A stretch of DNA of 64,000 bases from Eucommia ulmoides (Eukaryota; Streptophyta; Magnoliopsida; Garryales; Eucommiaceae). Shown piece by piece: positions 35,601-46,752 of the stretch. The notes beneath the pieces were generated by a model. That model was not told where the DNA came from. It did no database searches and saw only the letters and a list, made by a program, of their open reading frames with translations. The position numbers and the translations under genes are program-made. Each line of letters opens with the position of its first letter. Position 1 is the stretch's first letter. The stretch covers positions 10,720,614-10,784,613 of the forward strand of contig CM028328.1 of the NCBI GenBank assembly GCA_016647705.1. Direction: 5' to 3'.

Positions 35601-36956
35601 GAAGACATTGGTGACGAGTCTAATATCACGGAAGTGTTCCCTGATGAACAACTCTTTTCAGTAGAAAATGTACTTCCGTGGTATGCTGACATTATTAATT
35701 ACCTTGCATGTGGCGTGTTACCACTTGACTTGACAGGAGCACAAAGGAAGAAATTTCTTTTTGATGCTAAGTACTATCTGTGGGACGAGCCGTTGCTATT
35801 CAAGAAATGTGTTGATCAGGTGATCCGGAGATGTGTTCCGGAAGAAGAAATGGCTAGTATTCTCTACCATTGCCATTCATCACCTTGTGGCGGCCATTTC
35901 GGTGCGACTCAGACAGCATCAAAAGTACTGCAATCAGGTTTTTATTGACCCTCTTTGTTTAAAGATTCATATACGTTTGTAAAAACCTGTGATAGATATC
36001 AAAGGGTAGGTAACATATCAAGGAGGCATGAATTGCCACTGACGTCAATTCTTGAGCTTGAGTTGTTTGACGTGTGGGGATTGGATTTCATGGGGCCATT
36101 TCCGCCCTCATTTGGGAAGGAGTATATTCTGCTAGCGATGGATTATATGTCCAAATGGGTCGAGGCCGTGGAAACACCTACTAATAATGCCAAAGTGGTG
36201 TTAAAGTTCCTTCAACATAATGTCATGACACAGTTCGGGACACCTCGAGCCTTAATCAGTAATGAGGGGACCCACTTCTGTAACAAAATACTCAATGCCT
36301 TGTTGGCAAAATATGGAGTGAGGCATAAGGTAGCGCTACCATACCACCCACAGACAAATAGCCAAACGGAAGTTTCAAACCGTGAGATCAAGCTAATTCT
36401 GGAAAAGACGATTCATACAAATCGCAAGGATTAGGCGGTGAAGCTTGATGATGCTTTGTGGGCGTATTGCACGGCTTTTAAGACACCGATCGGTATGTCT
36501 CCGTATCGATTGGTGTTTGGAAAAGCTTGCCATTTTCCCGTTGAATTGGAGCACCGTGCATTTTGGGCGATAAAGAAACTCAATTTTGACATAAAAGCTT
36601 CTGGTGCTCAACGTCTCCTCCAATTAAATGAAATGGAGGAATTCTGGCACGAGGCTTATGAGAATGCCAATCTCTACAAAGATAAAACGAAGAGGTGGCA
36701 TGACAAAATGATAGTCCGGAGGGAGTTCAGTCCGGGCCAACAAGTCCTATTGTTTAATTCAAGTCTGAGGCTCTTTCCCGGAAAGTTGAAGTCTCGGTGG
36801 TCTGGACCGTTCCGGATCAAGCATATCTATCCATTTGGAGCCATCGAGCTAGAAGCCGAAGACGGACGTACTTTCCGAGTCAACGGGGAGCGGATCAAGC
36901 ATTATTTCAAAAATGAAGAGCAAGTTGTGGAGAACATCTCTCTCATTGAAAGATAA
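35601..36956 (+). pseudogene. pol: A2 pol, integrase (broken)
   Basis: Integrase with an N-terminal zinc region (YHCHSSPCGGHFGAT). The knuckle reads CDRYQ, so the second Cys of the CxxC is replaced. The core keeps the first Asp (GLDFMGPF) and the Glu ([10 protein letters not shown]), but the second Asp is Asn (ALISNEGTHF). TGA at 35946 and TAG at 36432 interrupt it. The C-terminal domain ([29 protein letters not shown]) is complete to a natural-looking TAA at 36954-36956. Both the catalytic change and the stops argue against activity. Confidence 0.9.
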
Positions 36957-37194
36957 AGCCAGAATTCTTAAACGTCCATGCTAGAGACGCAAAACCAAGC
37001 AACATTTTTTTTGACGTGACATCGAGGGTAACGAATATTCTCAACTTTTGTATAAATACCTTTTTAGAGATCGTATTGATCTCGTAATATTATTTTTTTT
37101 GTGATGAATTGATGAGGTTTGAGGATTGAAGAGGAAATAAGAGGTGTAGAGAAACAATGTGAAAACCTGAAGGAATCCAGCTTAGGTCCACACT

Positions 37195-37605
37195 GGCAAA
37201 AATTCGCCTAAGCGGTAAACCCATCGCCTAGGCGAATATTGGACAAAAAGGCTGAGAAAACATTCTGGCGTAATTTTGCCCAAGCGGTAAAACCACCGCT
37301 TAGGCGATAATTGGACAGAAAAAGTCAGTATTTTTACACTGCCGAAATTTTGCCCAGGCGGTAAAACCACTGCCTAGGCGGAAAATTAAAGAAAAGCTGA
37401 ACTTTCACACTGGTGTAAAATTGCCCCGGCGGAAAACCCACCGCCTAAGCGGATTTACAACCAAATCAGGCTTTCACACTGATGTAAACTCGCCCCGGGC
37501 GGAAAAACCACCGCCTAAGAGGATTTACACCGGAGAGTTTTTAAAAAGAAAAAGGCGCTAATCCGCCTAAGCGGTAAAACCACCGCCTAGGCAAATTTAG
37601 GCGAA
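37195..37605. repeat. Internal paired-palindrome array upstream of A2 ORF3
   Basis: Six units of ~70-80 bp, several starting CACACTG(G/A)TGTAAA, each carry a palindrome pair. The first core of a pair is often CCTAAG, CCCAAG or CCCCGG and the second CCTAGG, but the 20-base spacing is kept in five of six units (21 in the other). Position and module match the A1 array at 9625-9865. Confidence 0.82.
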
Positions 37606-37861
37606 CTTTGTTTTTAAAACGCACAGTCCACTTTGCAAACGGCATTTTTCTCCTAAAAATTTCAAGAAACCTCTCAATCGCACCATCCCAAATTCCTTCC
37701 CCCCTTTAAAGATTCATTCTATAGTGCTAAAAACTTGGATCTTCATCAAGAATCTTCGTCCAAACGAGGAATTTCTCTGCCCATTTTCGAAAAATTAGGG
37801 TTCGAAGGGTGAACAGTGCGAAATCGCCATTCTCCACTGTTTTGATCAAATTTTTCAACAA

Positions 37862-38217
37862 GTAAGTGTCAATGATCCTATTTTTCATTTAGTTGTTGAA
37901 TTATTTGCTTCATTTGCTCATTTATTTCAACAAAACATTGGATTTGATTTGAACCCTAAACCCCTTTAAACCCTAAATTGCGATTTTCATGTTATTTGGG
38001 ATTGAGGAATGCTAAATGATAAACCCTATCATATTTTTGTGTGATATACAATGTGAATCATGTAGTTTGCGCTACATTGCGACAAAAATGTGATTTGGTT
38101 ATGGTTGGTGGAATATCTTGTGAGTTTTGTGTTGATTAACTTTGGTTCGCTGACTAGGGTTTGAATTACTTGTTCTATTGTTATTCTTGTGGTTGGTGTG
38201 GTGATTTTAATTTTCAG
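37862..38217 (+). other. Predicted 356-bp intron before A2 ORF3
   Basis: The donor CAA|GTAAGTG at 37862 and the acceptor TTTTAATTTTCAG ending at 38217 both fit plant consensus. A CTGAC branch-like motif lies at 38150-38154. The acceptor is 5 bases upstream of the ORF3 ATG. The interval is AT-rich with a T-rich 3' part, as plant introns are. No transcript evidence is available. The acceptor could also pair with a donor in the 5' leader to make a subgenomic ORF3 mRNA. Confidence 0.5.
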
Positions 38218-38222
38218 GGAAA

Positions 38223-39303
38223 ATGGAAAAGTGCAGGGCTGCCAAGCACCTAAGAACAGACAAACCTCCGTCTGCTTCGGACTTCAATTCCCTTACGTTT
38301 GTTTCTAAGCAAGCGGGAGATCGGTATAAAGAACATGAGAGTAAGCGGCCAGGCATCCGTCAAAGAGGATTTGGGCCTTTGAATGATCTTCCTGAAGAAA
38401 TCAGAACTGTGATCATACAAAGACGATGGCAACAGTTTTGTGCTCCACCTCCAACGGGAGAGTTGGCCCTTGTTCGAGAATTTTATGCCAACATCGTAGA
38501 GGCCACAGGGTTTCAAACACGGGTTCGCAACATTCCCATCCTCTTCAGTGCCGATCACTTTAATGAATTGCTAGGATTGACGGGGCCTAAAACTTCAAGG
38601 GATTTATCCGATGCCGCCTCACCGACAATGAGTGCGGTGATTCAAGCCTTGACGACAGGAAACGCACAATGGACCAACACATGGCAGGGCCAAGCAATCT
38701 TCAAGTCGTGGTTTCTAAAACCAATCCCAAAGATTTGGTTTTCATTTATCTGCGCCAATCTGCTCCCAATGACGCATGTGTCTGACATGTCCAAGGAGAG
38801 AGCTTTCACGCTCTACGGCATCGATAGAGGGACGCCCGTAAATGTCGGCTGGCACATTTATTCTTCCATACTTCATGTTGCCAAATCGAAAAAGGGTGCC
38901 CTTCCTTTTTCTTCCTTCCTCACTGCGCTCTTTCAACGAGCCAGAGTTCGAATCACGTCTACAAGCCCCTTTCCTCCTGTGAAGCCACTTGATCTAGTAA
39001 TGATTAACAGATTATGGAAAGGCGGACAAGGTGAAGGAGAGGAGGGTCAAGAAGAGGAAGAAGTCTACAACCAGCCGAGGCCAAATCACCCAAATCTTAA
39101 GAGATGTCCGTAGTCTCCAGTCCGACGTGAGTCAACTTCAAGATAATTTGGCCCGGATGGAGAACTACATGGAGTCCTACATCCAGCAACAAGATCAAAA
39201 CCAACGAGTCATATTCGAGCATCTTGGAATCGACATGGCGCGTTATACGCCCGTGCCGCTTTCCAAGCCGGATGAGCCGCCACCGCCATCTCCTCCACAA
39301 TGA
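38223..39303 (+). pseudogene. A2 ORF3, plant-transposon-protein domain, frameshifted near its end
   Basis: The first 296 codons are open. The protein has a basic N-terminus, then the domain seen in many plant transposons: GFGPLNDLPEEI, LVREFYANIVEATGF, ILFSADHFNELLGLTG, and helices to about residue 270. A Gly/Glu-rich segment follows. A frame change in 39031-39075 separates it from a coiled coil (LRSLQSDVSQLQDNLARME-like heptads) and a proline-rich tail ending PPPPSPPQ at 39303. The same tail exists in A1, so it belongs to the protein. No signal peptide or transmembrane helix is visible. The role is unknown; coiled coil plus position suggests an oligomeric RNA- or DNA-associated factor, which is inference. 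Confidence 0.78.
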
Positions 39304-41025
39304 ATGGTAGGAGGATAGACGTATATGTCTTCCCTCCTAGGTATGTGTCCGCCCCATTTTTAATACATATTTTTCTATTCTGCTCTTGGGTTCGCTGCTT
39401 AGGCACTGGGGACACTGCCTCGTTTAAATTTGGGGGGAGTATGACATGCGATGCATGTAGTTTTTGTTTTTTGTCTTAAATAGGACAAGAAGGATGAAAA
39501 AATTTTGATGTAAAGGGGACAAAAATTCTTTTTGTGTACAAATTTATATATTAATGCTAAAATTTTTGTAAATTTTGAAATTCTTTTTGTTATACATGTG
39601 TAATGTTTAGCTATGCATGTGTAAGGATAATTAGCATAGGTAATATTAGTTTGTAGAATTAAAATAGAATTGTTAATGAATTGAGTTGTACAAGCATGCT
39701 GAGTTTTTGAGTTCATCCGAACCATGTCCCGATGATGAAAATCACCCCCTAATTTGTGTTTTTAAGGTCGGGGGTAATGCCATTCACGTGTGTTTTGTGT
39801 GCTTAGCATGTCGATTAGGTAAAAATTATTTTGTTCCTAAAATCGCACGATTGCATAAACTCGTTGTATAATTAATTTAACAATTGGACATCGATTATTC
39901 AGTAATAAGTTCATGACAGAAATATGAAATCTAGAACTTAACTGAGGCAGGCTTGAGGTGAAATTATAGGTAAGGTAATTCCGGAGGCATGATATAGGCC
40001 CTCGTTTTTATCGCTTGAACCTTTTGAAACTAACCTGAAAAGTTATTCCCTCGTTCTCCTGTCGAAGTCATAAAATTTTGTCACTTCTGAATTCGTTTCT
40101 ATACTTTAACCAAGAAAATCTTTCAGAACCATTGTCGCTAGGAATAAAAGTGAAAATTGAGTGAAAACAAGTAGCATTAGATTATGCTAACTTGAAGCGG
40201 GCAATCGGGGTTTCAGTATTTTTGGTTAAGTATAAGAGTATTCACTTGTCAATCCTGTAGTTGTAGCTAAACACCCCTAAAATTGTATAAAATTGAATAA
40301 GTTTGGGGGTGTACTTAAAAAAAAAAAAAAAAAAAAAAAAAAGCCCTATGTGAATATAGTGTTTAAATTCGATTGTTTTGACAAGTGAATACAAGTTTAC
40401 TAAATCCTGTTTTGACAAGTGAATACAAGTTTACTAAATCCTGTTCAGGGTAATATCTTCAAAGATAAGGGAATCAAGAGAGAGATTTAGCGACAAGCGT
40501 TTGTACCTCGGGTATCGTTAAAATTATAATGAGTTTCTATTTCTACGATACCCTTGGCCGTTATCCAAAGCCTGACCAAGCCCTATTGATCTCGGTGAAT
40601 GTCCGAACCTACATTAGTGGATAGTTGAGCCCAGTCAAGCATATGGCTTCCCTAAATATTTTAACAAGTTTAAGTCATGACCTTATTCATTGAATAATCC
40701 AATCTGGCTTTTGATTTGTTATATATCCAACTTCTCACACACACACATTTCAATAGGATCTAAAATGATTTGAACTGATATTGAGTGTTGAAATTCTGGA
40801 GCACCACGTGGTGTGTGTTATTCTTTAACTGGATCTGATTACGGGTTGTTGAGGGAAGAAGAGCATGGTTTCTTTGACTAAACTTGTATCTCACAAGTGG
40901 GTACTTCTTAATTGTTAATGATTGCGTATCTGTAGTTTAAGATGTAGCTAATTAGTATAGTTAGTGTTATTTAGCATTAGGGTGTTTTGTTCGAGGACTA
41001 GCAAAATTCCAAGTTTGGGGGTATT
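39304..41025 (+). other. A2 3' non-coding region and polypurine tract
   Basis: Collinear with A1 11636-13304. It contains a 26-base A run at 40317-40342 and a perfect ~35-bp tandem duplication around 40374-40443 (the GACAAGTGAATAC...CCTGTT unit twice). The polypurine tract AAGTTTGGGGGTATT lies at 41011-41025. Confidence 0.75.
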
Positions 41026-42549
41026 TGATAGGTGTAAAATACCTATCTAATTCTAAACCGAATTTGCCAGTTTTCGAGTACTTTATTTAAGTTTGAATAT
41101 CGTTTTAGCTGTTTTTATTAGTCAGGAGCAGGGAAGTAAACAATTGGAAAACCGAGCGAAATGGTGCAAAAAGGGTAGCCAAAAAGATGAAGAAAAGAGG
41201 TTTCAAATAATAGAGCAAGTCCGCCTAGGCGAAGTTTCCACCGCCTAGGCGAAAATTCAGCAGAAAGATGCAAAATCTGAAGATTTGAAATCTGCCTAGG
41301 CGGAAATCCATCAGAATGCTGGATTGACTGAACTGCTGGATTGTGCTGCACTGCTGTAAATCTGCCTAGGCGAAGTAGCTACCGCTTAGGTGGAATTCCG
41401 TCAGAAAGATAAGGAGCCAAGAAGTTAGTCCTCCGCCTAAGCAAAGATTCTACCGCTTAGGCGGAATTCTAACCGACTTAAGCACCTCCTAAGCGAAGTT
41501 TCTACCACTTAGGCGGAAATCGCAGAACAGGTCAAAATATCTGTTTAGATATTTTTGAACCCCTAAGCCTATAAATACCCCTTGGCCACGTCTGAAATTG
41601 GTTGTTGAAGAACCCTAACCCTAGTAAAGAGCTCTTAAGCTATATTTTGAAGATCAAGAAGGAGGTTCATCATTCGGATAAAGAAGGATAACTTGCGGAT
41701 CGATCATTAGTGACAGTGAACTGTTTCACTTCCAGATTTGATTGTTTCTCTCTTGTTTTATTCTTTGTAATCACTTTTTCATATCTAAGAATGTTGAATC
41801 CCTCTTATTTTGCATGGTATATGGCTAAGATCTTGTAGTAGTAGTTAAATGTTACTTAGGAGTAGTCGAAATCATGTAACCGTTTAGTTGAGTAAATTTA
41901 TGTTACTTTAACGTGTTGTTTGTCGAAATTCGATTGTGTTTATCGTTATTCTTGATATTATGCTTGTATTGATAAACCGAGAATACGGGGTTTGACACTC
42001 GAGAGAGGTAACCCCGGATTCAGACTAGGGTAAATACAACGTGACTTTCTAACAACCCGGGAGGGTGTTAGAACGTATGCAACCCATGACGTTGGCTCAA
42101 AACTCACGCGACTTAGGGTCGTTTAGGCGTTGAAGGGGACTTCTTCGTTGACACGAAGTCATGTAATCCTTCGTTTTACACTCGGAAGAGGTAGCGGATG
42201 AGTTATTGATACAGAGGTTGTCGGATTAGATAAAAACCATTATAACTAACTAAATGAAATCAATTATGCATTATATGAAAGAGATTTATACCTAAGTAAT
42301 TAGTGTAATTAAATCTAACTTTATAGTTGTCATTTATTTTAGTATAGTAATTAGAAAACAAACAAAATTTGATTAGTCGAGATAATATGAAACTATTGAA
42401 ATCGTAATACTCAACTGAATGACCTGCCCTTCCCAGTGGAACGATATCCGATCCTAAAAAGATCCATTATATTAAAACCAGACCTCGAATACTTGCGAGT
42501 AGTCCAACTACCGCGGTAAGGAAACATGTGTGAATCTGAGCGCATAGCA
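41026..42549 (+). repeat. A2 3' LTR
   Basis: 1524 bp, collinear with the 5' LTR except for ~90 bp missing in the palindrome array (41221-41517). TATA box at 41569-41578 and hairpin at 42138-42160. It ends ATAGCA, followed by the GTTGT duplication. Confidence 0.94.
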
Positions 42550-42554
42550 GTTGT

Positions 42555-43588
42555 TCGCAACTTTAAAAAATTGTTAATAATAACTAACTAAGGTTATGAT
42601 TCAGGTTGTTCACAACTAAAATTAACTAAAATAAACCATTTTTATAACTAAAAACAAATCATTCTTTAACTAAAAACAACTCAGCTTTCAACTTAACAAG
42701 GATGAAATACATTTGACTTGATCTTTGATAACCACCAAAAGTACGTAGGAAACCCATGATACGGGTTCGGTCACCTTAAACAATAAAAAAAATTACCTTA
42801 ATTGAAATGAACTACGTTTGACCTAATCTTTGATAACCACCCCAAGTACGAAATAAACTCATAAGGATTCGGTTATACCTGTAATAACATAAACCATATT
42901 CTTTAACCTAACACAAATGAAACACTTAAATACTTGATTCTCATTAAGTTGAGATACGTAAGCAACTCGATTGCATATCCAAATAAATTAGTCTCAGCCT
43001 ACATTTCATATAGTTTGCATATTTACATTTCTGTCTATATAAACTGTTATTGGTGTCGCTGACTAGTATTAGTTGTAGTATTTACTTGTTTATTATCACA
43101 TCATGTAAATACCATAAAAAGAGTAAAAACATTAAAAAGTGAATTATTCTTGTTTAAGTAAATCAAAGAAAACTACTTGGATATATTTAACAATAAATAT
43201 CTATTTAGACCAATGTATGTACCATTTATGGATAGGTGTCTTAGGGTGCGTAAAACCTTCCCCAAGCATAACCGACTCCCGAACTTAAAGAATATCTCTG
43301 GTACACAAACCTTTGGAAGTCAAAACACGTGTCATTTTAAAAGAAAAAATAAATTTTCAAAATCCAGATGACCTAGCACACCATATAATCCCATGCTAGG
43401 TGGAGACTTTGTCTTTAACGTAAAATCCCAGCCCAATAAGTTTTTTAAAACCGACGCCAAGAAAAGTCCTTGAAAAACCATTTTCAAAATGAATGGATTT
43501 AAGTGACTTAAAGAGGAAGGGATGAAAATTGTTTTCATTCTCTTCCCGATTCTCTAATTCTTCTGCTATCAAAATCCAGGGTGCGTCA
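42555..43588 (+). repeat. Tat-like 3' LTR, second part
   Basis: Resumes the sequence cut at 29719: the TTCACAAC-type block on the left and TTCGCAAC here continue the same repeat context. It contains two or three copies of the ACGTAGGAAACCC unit (42730-42960) and ends GGGTGCGTCA at 43588, matching 15013. Confidence 0.7.
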
Positions 43589-43801
43589 TTGGGGATAAGA
43601 GTTTTAAATACGTTTGATAACTTTTAGTGTCCTAGGAGAGTTATAAGTAGAAAAGCCAGTTTATTATGCGTGTCATAATTAGTTGTTATGAGATTCTTAA
43701 ATTTATAACTTCATAATGTTATAATTTGATGTTAGTTTGACATTAGTGCATTTAGGCACTTGGCGTCGCTAGTGTATATACACACACACACAATAAAGAG
43801 A

Positions 43802-44735
43802 TTAAACGTGAGACACCCTTTGTTATTTCCATAAATATTAAGGACATCCCCTTTCATTTTTATAATAAGTAAGACACTTTATCTTTTCATAATGTTTACT
43901 AGAGGTGGTCATGGGTCGAGACTGGAGCCAGACTTTACACACAGTATTACGAAAATATGTTAGGCCCTAGTGCTGCCTAGCCCTATAGTTAGGCTCTAAT
44001 ATTTTGCCCAAGTCCAGCCCTACTAAAAACTTTTAAGCCCAAGCCCGATCCTATAGTTGTTTTTATAATTCAAAAAATAAATACTAAAATACAAATAAAA
44101 ATAAAAATTATAAACTACATTCATTCACATTTCACACTAAAATAAAATACATTCATACATACCCAAATAAAATGAATACATCCATAATTCGATATTATAG
44201 TTCATAATAAAAAATTAATCAGTACCAGATAACCAAAAATATGAACTATACTATCGGTTAAGCAAAATTTAACCTCCCAACTTCCCAAGTTGCAACATCA
44301 TATACACTTCAAAAATTGCATCATATAAACCTCAAAAATTTGAACAACCTAGCCTTCAAGTTTCAACATCAAATAAACCTCAAAAATCTAGTTAACCACT
44401 TAACCAAGCCTCCGAAGTTCAAAAATTACCAAAATAACTAATAATGAAACATCGTACACAGAAATTAAAGAAATAAAAACAAAATAAAAAATAAAACAAA
44501 TAAAATAAACAATATAGAACAAAAGTGAAAAATAAAAAAATTAAAAATTAAAAAAACAATATTGAACAAAAGTTAAAAAAAAAAAAAAAAAAAAAAAAGA
44601 AAAAGAAATAAAAATAAATATTATGTTACAAAGGTAATTTTGTCAACAAAAACATGATAAAGGGGGTATCAAGTATTATAAAAATAATATTGGGTTTTCT
44701 TGATATTTGCCTGATATGGGGTGTCTCGGGTTTAA
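43802..44735. mobile_element. Non-autonomous DNA element with ~90-bp inverted ends
   Basis: The left end (TTAAACGTGAGACACCC...) and the reverse complement of the right end (TTAAACCCGAGACACCC...) align over about 90 bp. Shared landmarks include AAATAT(T/C)AAG, ATTTTTATAATA and TTTATC. The interior is AT-rich, with short A/T-rich repeats, a 23-base A run (44576-44598) and a GGCCC/AGCCC-rich stretch near 43960-44050. No coding capacity. I could not find a convincing target duplication, so the superfamily (perhaps Mutator-like) is uncertain. Confidence 0.55.
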
Positions 44736-46560
44736 CATCATATACTGAATTTGGACAACTTTTTAAAATTGTCTTTTTGTTCTCTCTTCCTTATTTGGAT
44801 CCATTCATTCCTCAACGCATGCCTCCTTGCCCTAGCACAGTCACATCCTTCCTCAATTCTAAACCTCCTTGCTATTTATTCCTATTCTTCGCACTCATAC
44901 ACTAGCGCTCGAATCGTCGCCAATGTCAACCACCATCATCCTCACACACTCAAATTGTCACCAGCACCAACTACTCCAGCTACAATCCACAAACACATTG
45001 CATGTTGCCTCCACGATTTCTTCCACAGGTTCGTCCTCCCTAAATTGAAATTTTTATTTTCATTTTTATCCTAGGGTTCTTTTGATTCAGTCACCTTATT
45101 TTTCCCTCTCAATCGAACACCACCGTCGTCGATTCAGGTTCCAAATGTCGTCGACCACCATTGGGGTGGAATGTTGTTGTAGGATTACTGATAATCGAGC
45201 TACACATATGGGTTTTAATGATAGATACAATGCCAATAAAGTGTTTGATGTGTGAACCCAATCAGTTTTTGAGTACATGTTAAAAAATAGAGATTGCGTG
45301 TGATATAGCTTTGCAAACATTAAATCATTCCTGTCATTCGTTTGATACTTCTTCCATTTCATAAACGTTAATGCCATTAATCTAGTATTTTGGGTGATTT
45401 CTCCTTATTTTTGTTACGAAGAAATCTTACTTTGGTTTTTTATTCATAGGTTTTGAAACCATCACCTAGATATTGCAGGTAAATCAAATTCACCTTTTCA
45501 TTTTTTATGTTTTATTTTTTCCTTTGCTCTGATATGGTCACCACCAACTGTTTCTTCATTTGCCTTTTTTTTTTCCCTCGAGATTAGTCTCACCCAAACC
45601 ATTCATTGTTTTATTTTTTTTAGATTTTGCATGTTGAATTTAAATTTTGGTTGTAAAAATTGAAAATGTTCGAGTTAGGTTAATATCAGAGCAGTGGACA
45701 TTGAAGCCCCCACGTAAGCGGCCATTTTGGGGTGTGGGGTGGTCTCTTCTCTACCTTCAACTGTAACATGGTGTATATCCGCCATTAGCAGTTCCCCTAG
45801 AACTTGATCATCACCGGAGCAGCCACTGAATGGTTTCTCTAGATGCGTCTGGGGCTGGGCCTACCCTCTAGATCGGGGGTGTTTGGAAGGATGTTGCTTG
45901 CACTGATCGAATGGGTTGGAATCATGTTGAATAAGCTGATGAGGGCACCTGAGAATTTTTCGGGCGATGGAGGAGCCAATGCTGAATGTGCCGGTCTTCA
46001 TAGGTTTTTGACTCCAATGAGCGAAGTGTTGCCTCTGTCGCTAGTTGAGTTGGATTCCTTTTCTTTGTCGTCGTGGTTTGGATGGTGGTTTGGTATCGAA
46101 AAGAATCAAGACTCCAGCGAGAGTAGCGGCAGTAAGGCGAAGGTTTTGGAGAGACTTAATGCTCCGAGCCCGCCGTCTTTCAAGTACAAATGAATGGAAT
46201 ATATCAATGTATGGTGAGTTTGATATGGTGGTTTTTTTATTTTGTTTTTGTTGCTAGATGCTGAGAAGAAATTTTTGAAAAACGAAAAAGGAAAAAACAG
46301 AAATAGAAGTGTTGGAAGAAGAAGCACCAACCAAGCATGACATAATTTTTTATCTATGTTTTGTGGGTGAAGATTATAATTTTGTTGATTGTAGAGTAAT
46401 CTTTCAAAAATGGTTTTATGCATTATGATTTGAAAATGGTGTTAACTGTGAGTGTTCATGATGTGCTCATAGAATTCGGTAAAATGTAATTTTGTTCTTC
46501 CTTATTAGGTGTCGTGGTCATGATTTAAGACCGCCTTATAATTCTCTGTTTAATATTCTA
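44736..46560 (+). other. Non-coding or unrecognised DNA with one 116-codon open frame
   Basis: Contains an open frame at 45843-46193 ending in a serine-rich then proline-rich tail. Local G+C is raised (about 45840-46190), which is compatible with an old exon, but I recognise no family. T-rich tracts near 45480-45660 would fit introns. A host gene relic upstream of the REC/CLU fragment is possible. Confidence 0.3.
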
Positions 46561-46562
46561 CG

Positions 46563-46752
46563 TATGTCAACCGAGCACTGTATCTTTTGTATCTGACATG
46601 TGGGCCTTCTCGCCCTAATACTGCTGCCAGTTATATGAATGTTGCAATGATGGAAGAAGTTTTGGGGAATATCCATGTTTCTCTTAGATTCCTCCATGAG
46701 GCGCTGAAATGTAACCAAAGACTGCTTGGAGCTGACCATATACATACAAGTA
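46563..46752 (+). pseudogene. REC/CLU-type TPR gene, single exon fragment
   Basis: The translation contains [38 protein letters not shown] and [12 protein letters not shown]. These match the tetratricopeptide repeats of plant CLU-related proteins (the REDUCED CHLOROPLAST COVERAGE / clustered-mitochondria family), which act in organelle compartment size or distribution. The right edge ends in a plausible donor (ACATACAA|GTAATC) at the expected TPR exon boundary. The left edge has no good acceptor directly before it, and an in-frame TAA lies upstream near 46551. No further exons were recognised nearby. It is therefore a captured or relic exon, or part of a gene disrupted by the elements. Confidence 0.65.

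Larger units (their letters stand above)
29720..42549 (+). mobile_element. Athila-type LTR retrotransposon A2, with TSD GTTGT
   Basis: A 12,830-bp element with LTRs 29720-31333 and 41026-42549. The tRNA-Asp primer site starts at 31340 and the polypurine tract ends at 41025. Perfect 5-bp duplications GTTGT lie at 29715-29719 and 42550-42554. Gene order is gag, pol (protease, RT, RNase H, integrase), palindrome array, intron-like leader, ORF3. It is related to A1 over its whole length but is a distinct family by LTR sequence. It is inactivated by stop codons, a 5-base deletion and active-site changes, though less heavily than A1. Confidence 0.95.
14912..43588 (+). mobile_element. Tat/Ogre-like non-coding giant retrotransposon, nested
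   Basis: The last ~100 bases before 15013 match the last ~100 bases before 43588 (both end GGGTGCGTCA). This identifies a truncated 5' LTR and the end of a 3' LTR that starts TGTAGACACTG at 27053. The primer-site-like sequence TGGAAACTCCGCTAGGGA follows at 15016, a form seen in Tat/Ogre elements. The ~12-kb internal part has no recognisable gag or pol, only repeats. It is therefore either a large retrotransposon derivative (LARD type) or extremely decayed. A2 and two solo LTRs are inserted in it. The 5' LTR is almost wholly missing where A1 and the tRNA-like sequence abut. Confidence 0.75.

Noticed and set aside
45096..45377. Minus-strand open frame of 93 codons
   Set aside because: No family resemblance and no supporting signals.
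45843..46193. Host gene encoding a 116-residue protein
   Set aside because: No recognisable domain, no upstream promoter and no conserved partner; reported only as an unassigned open frame.
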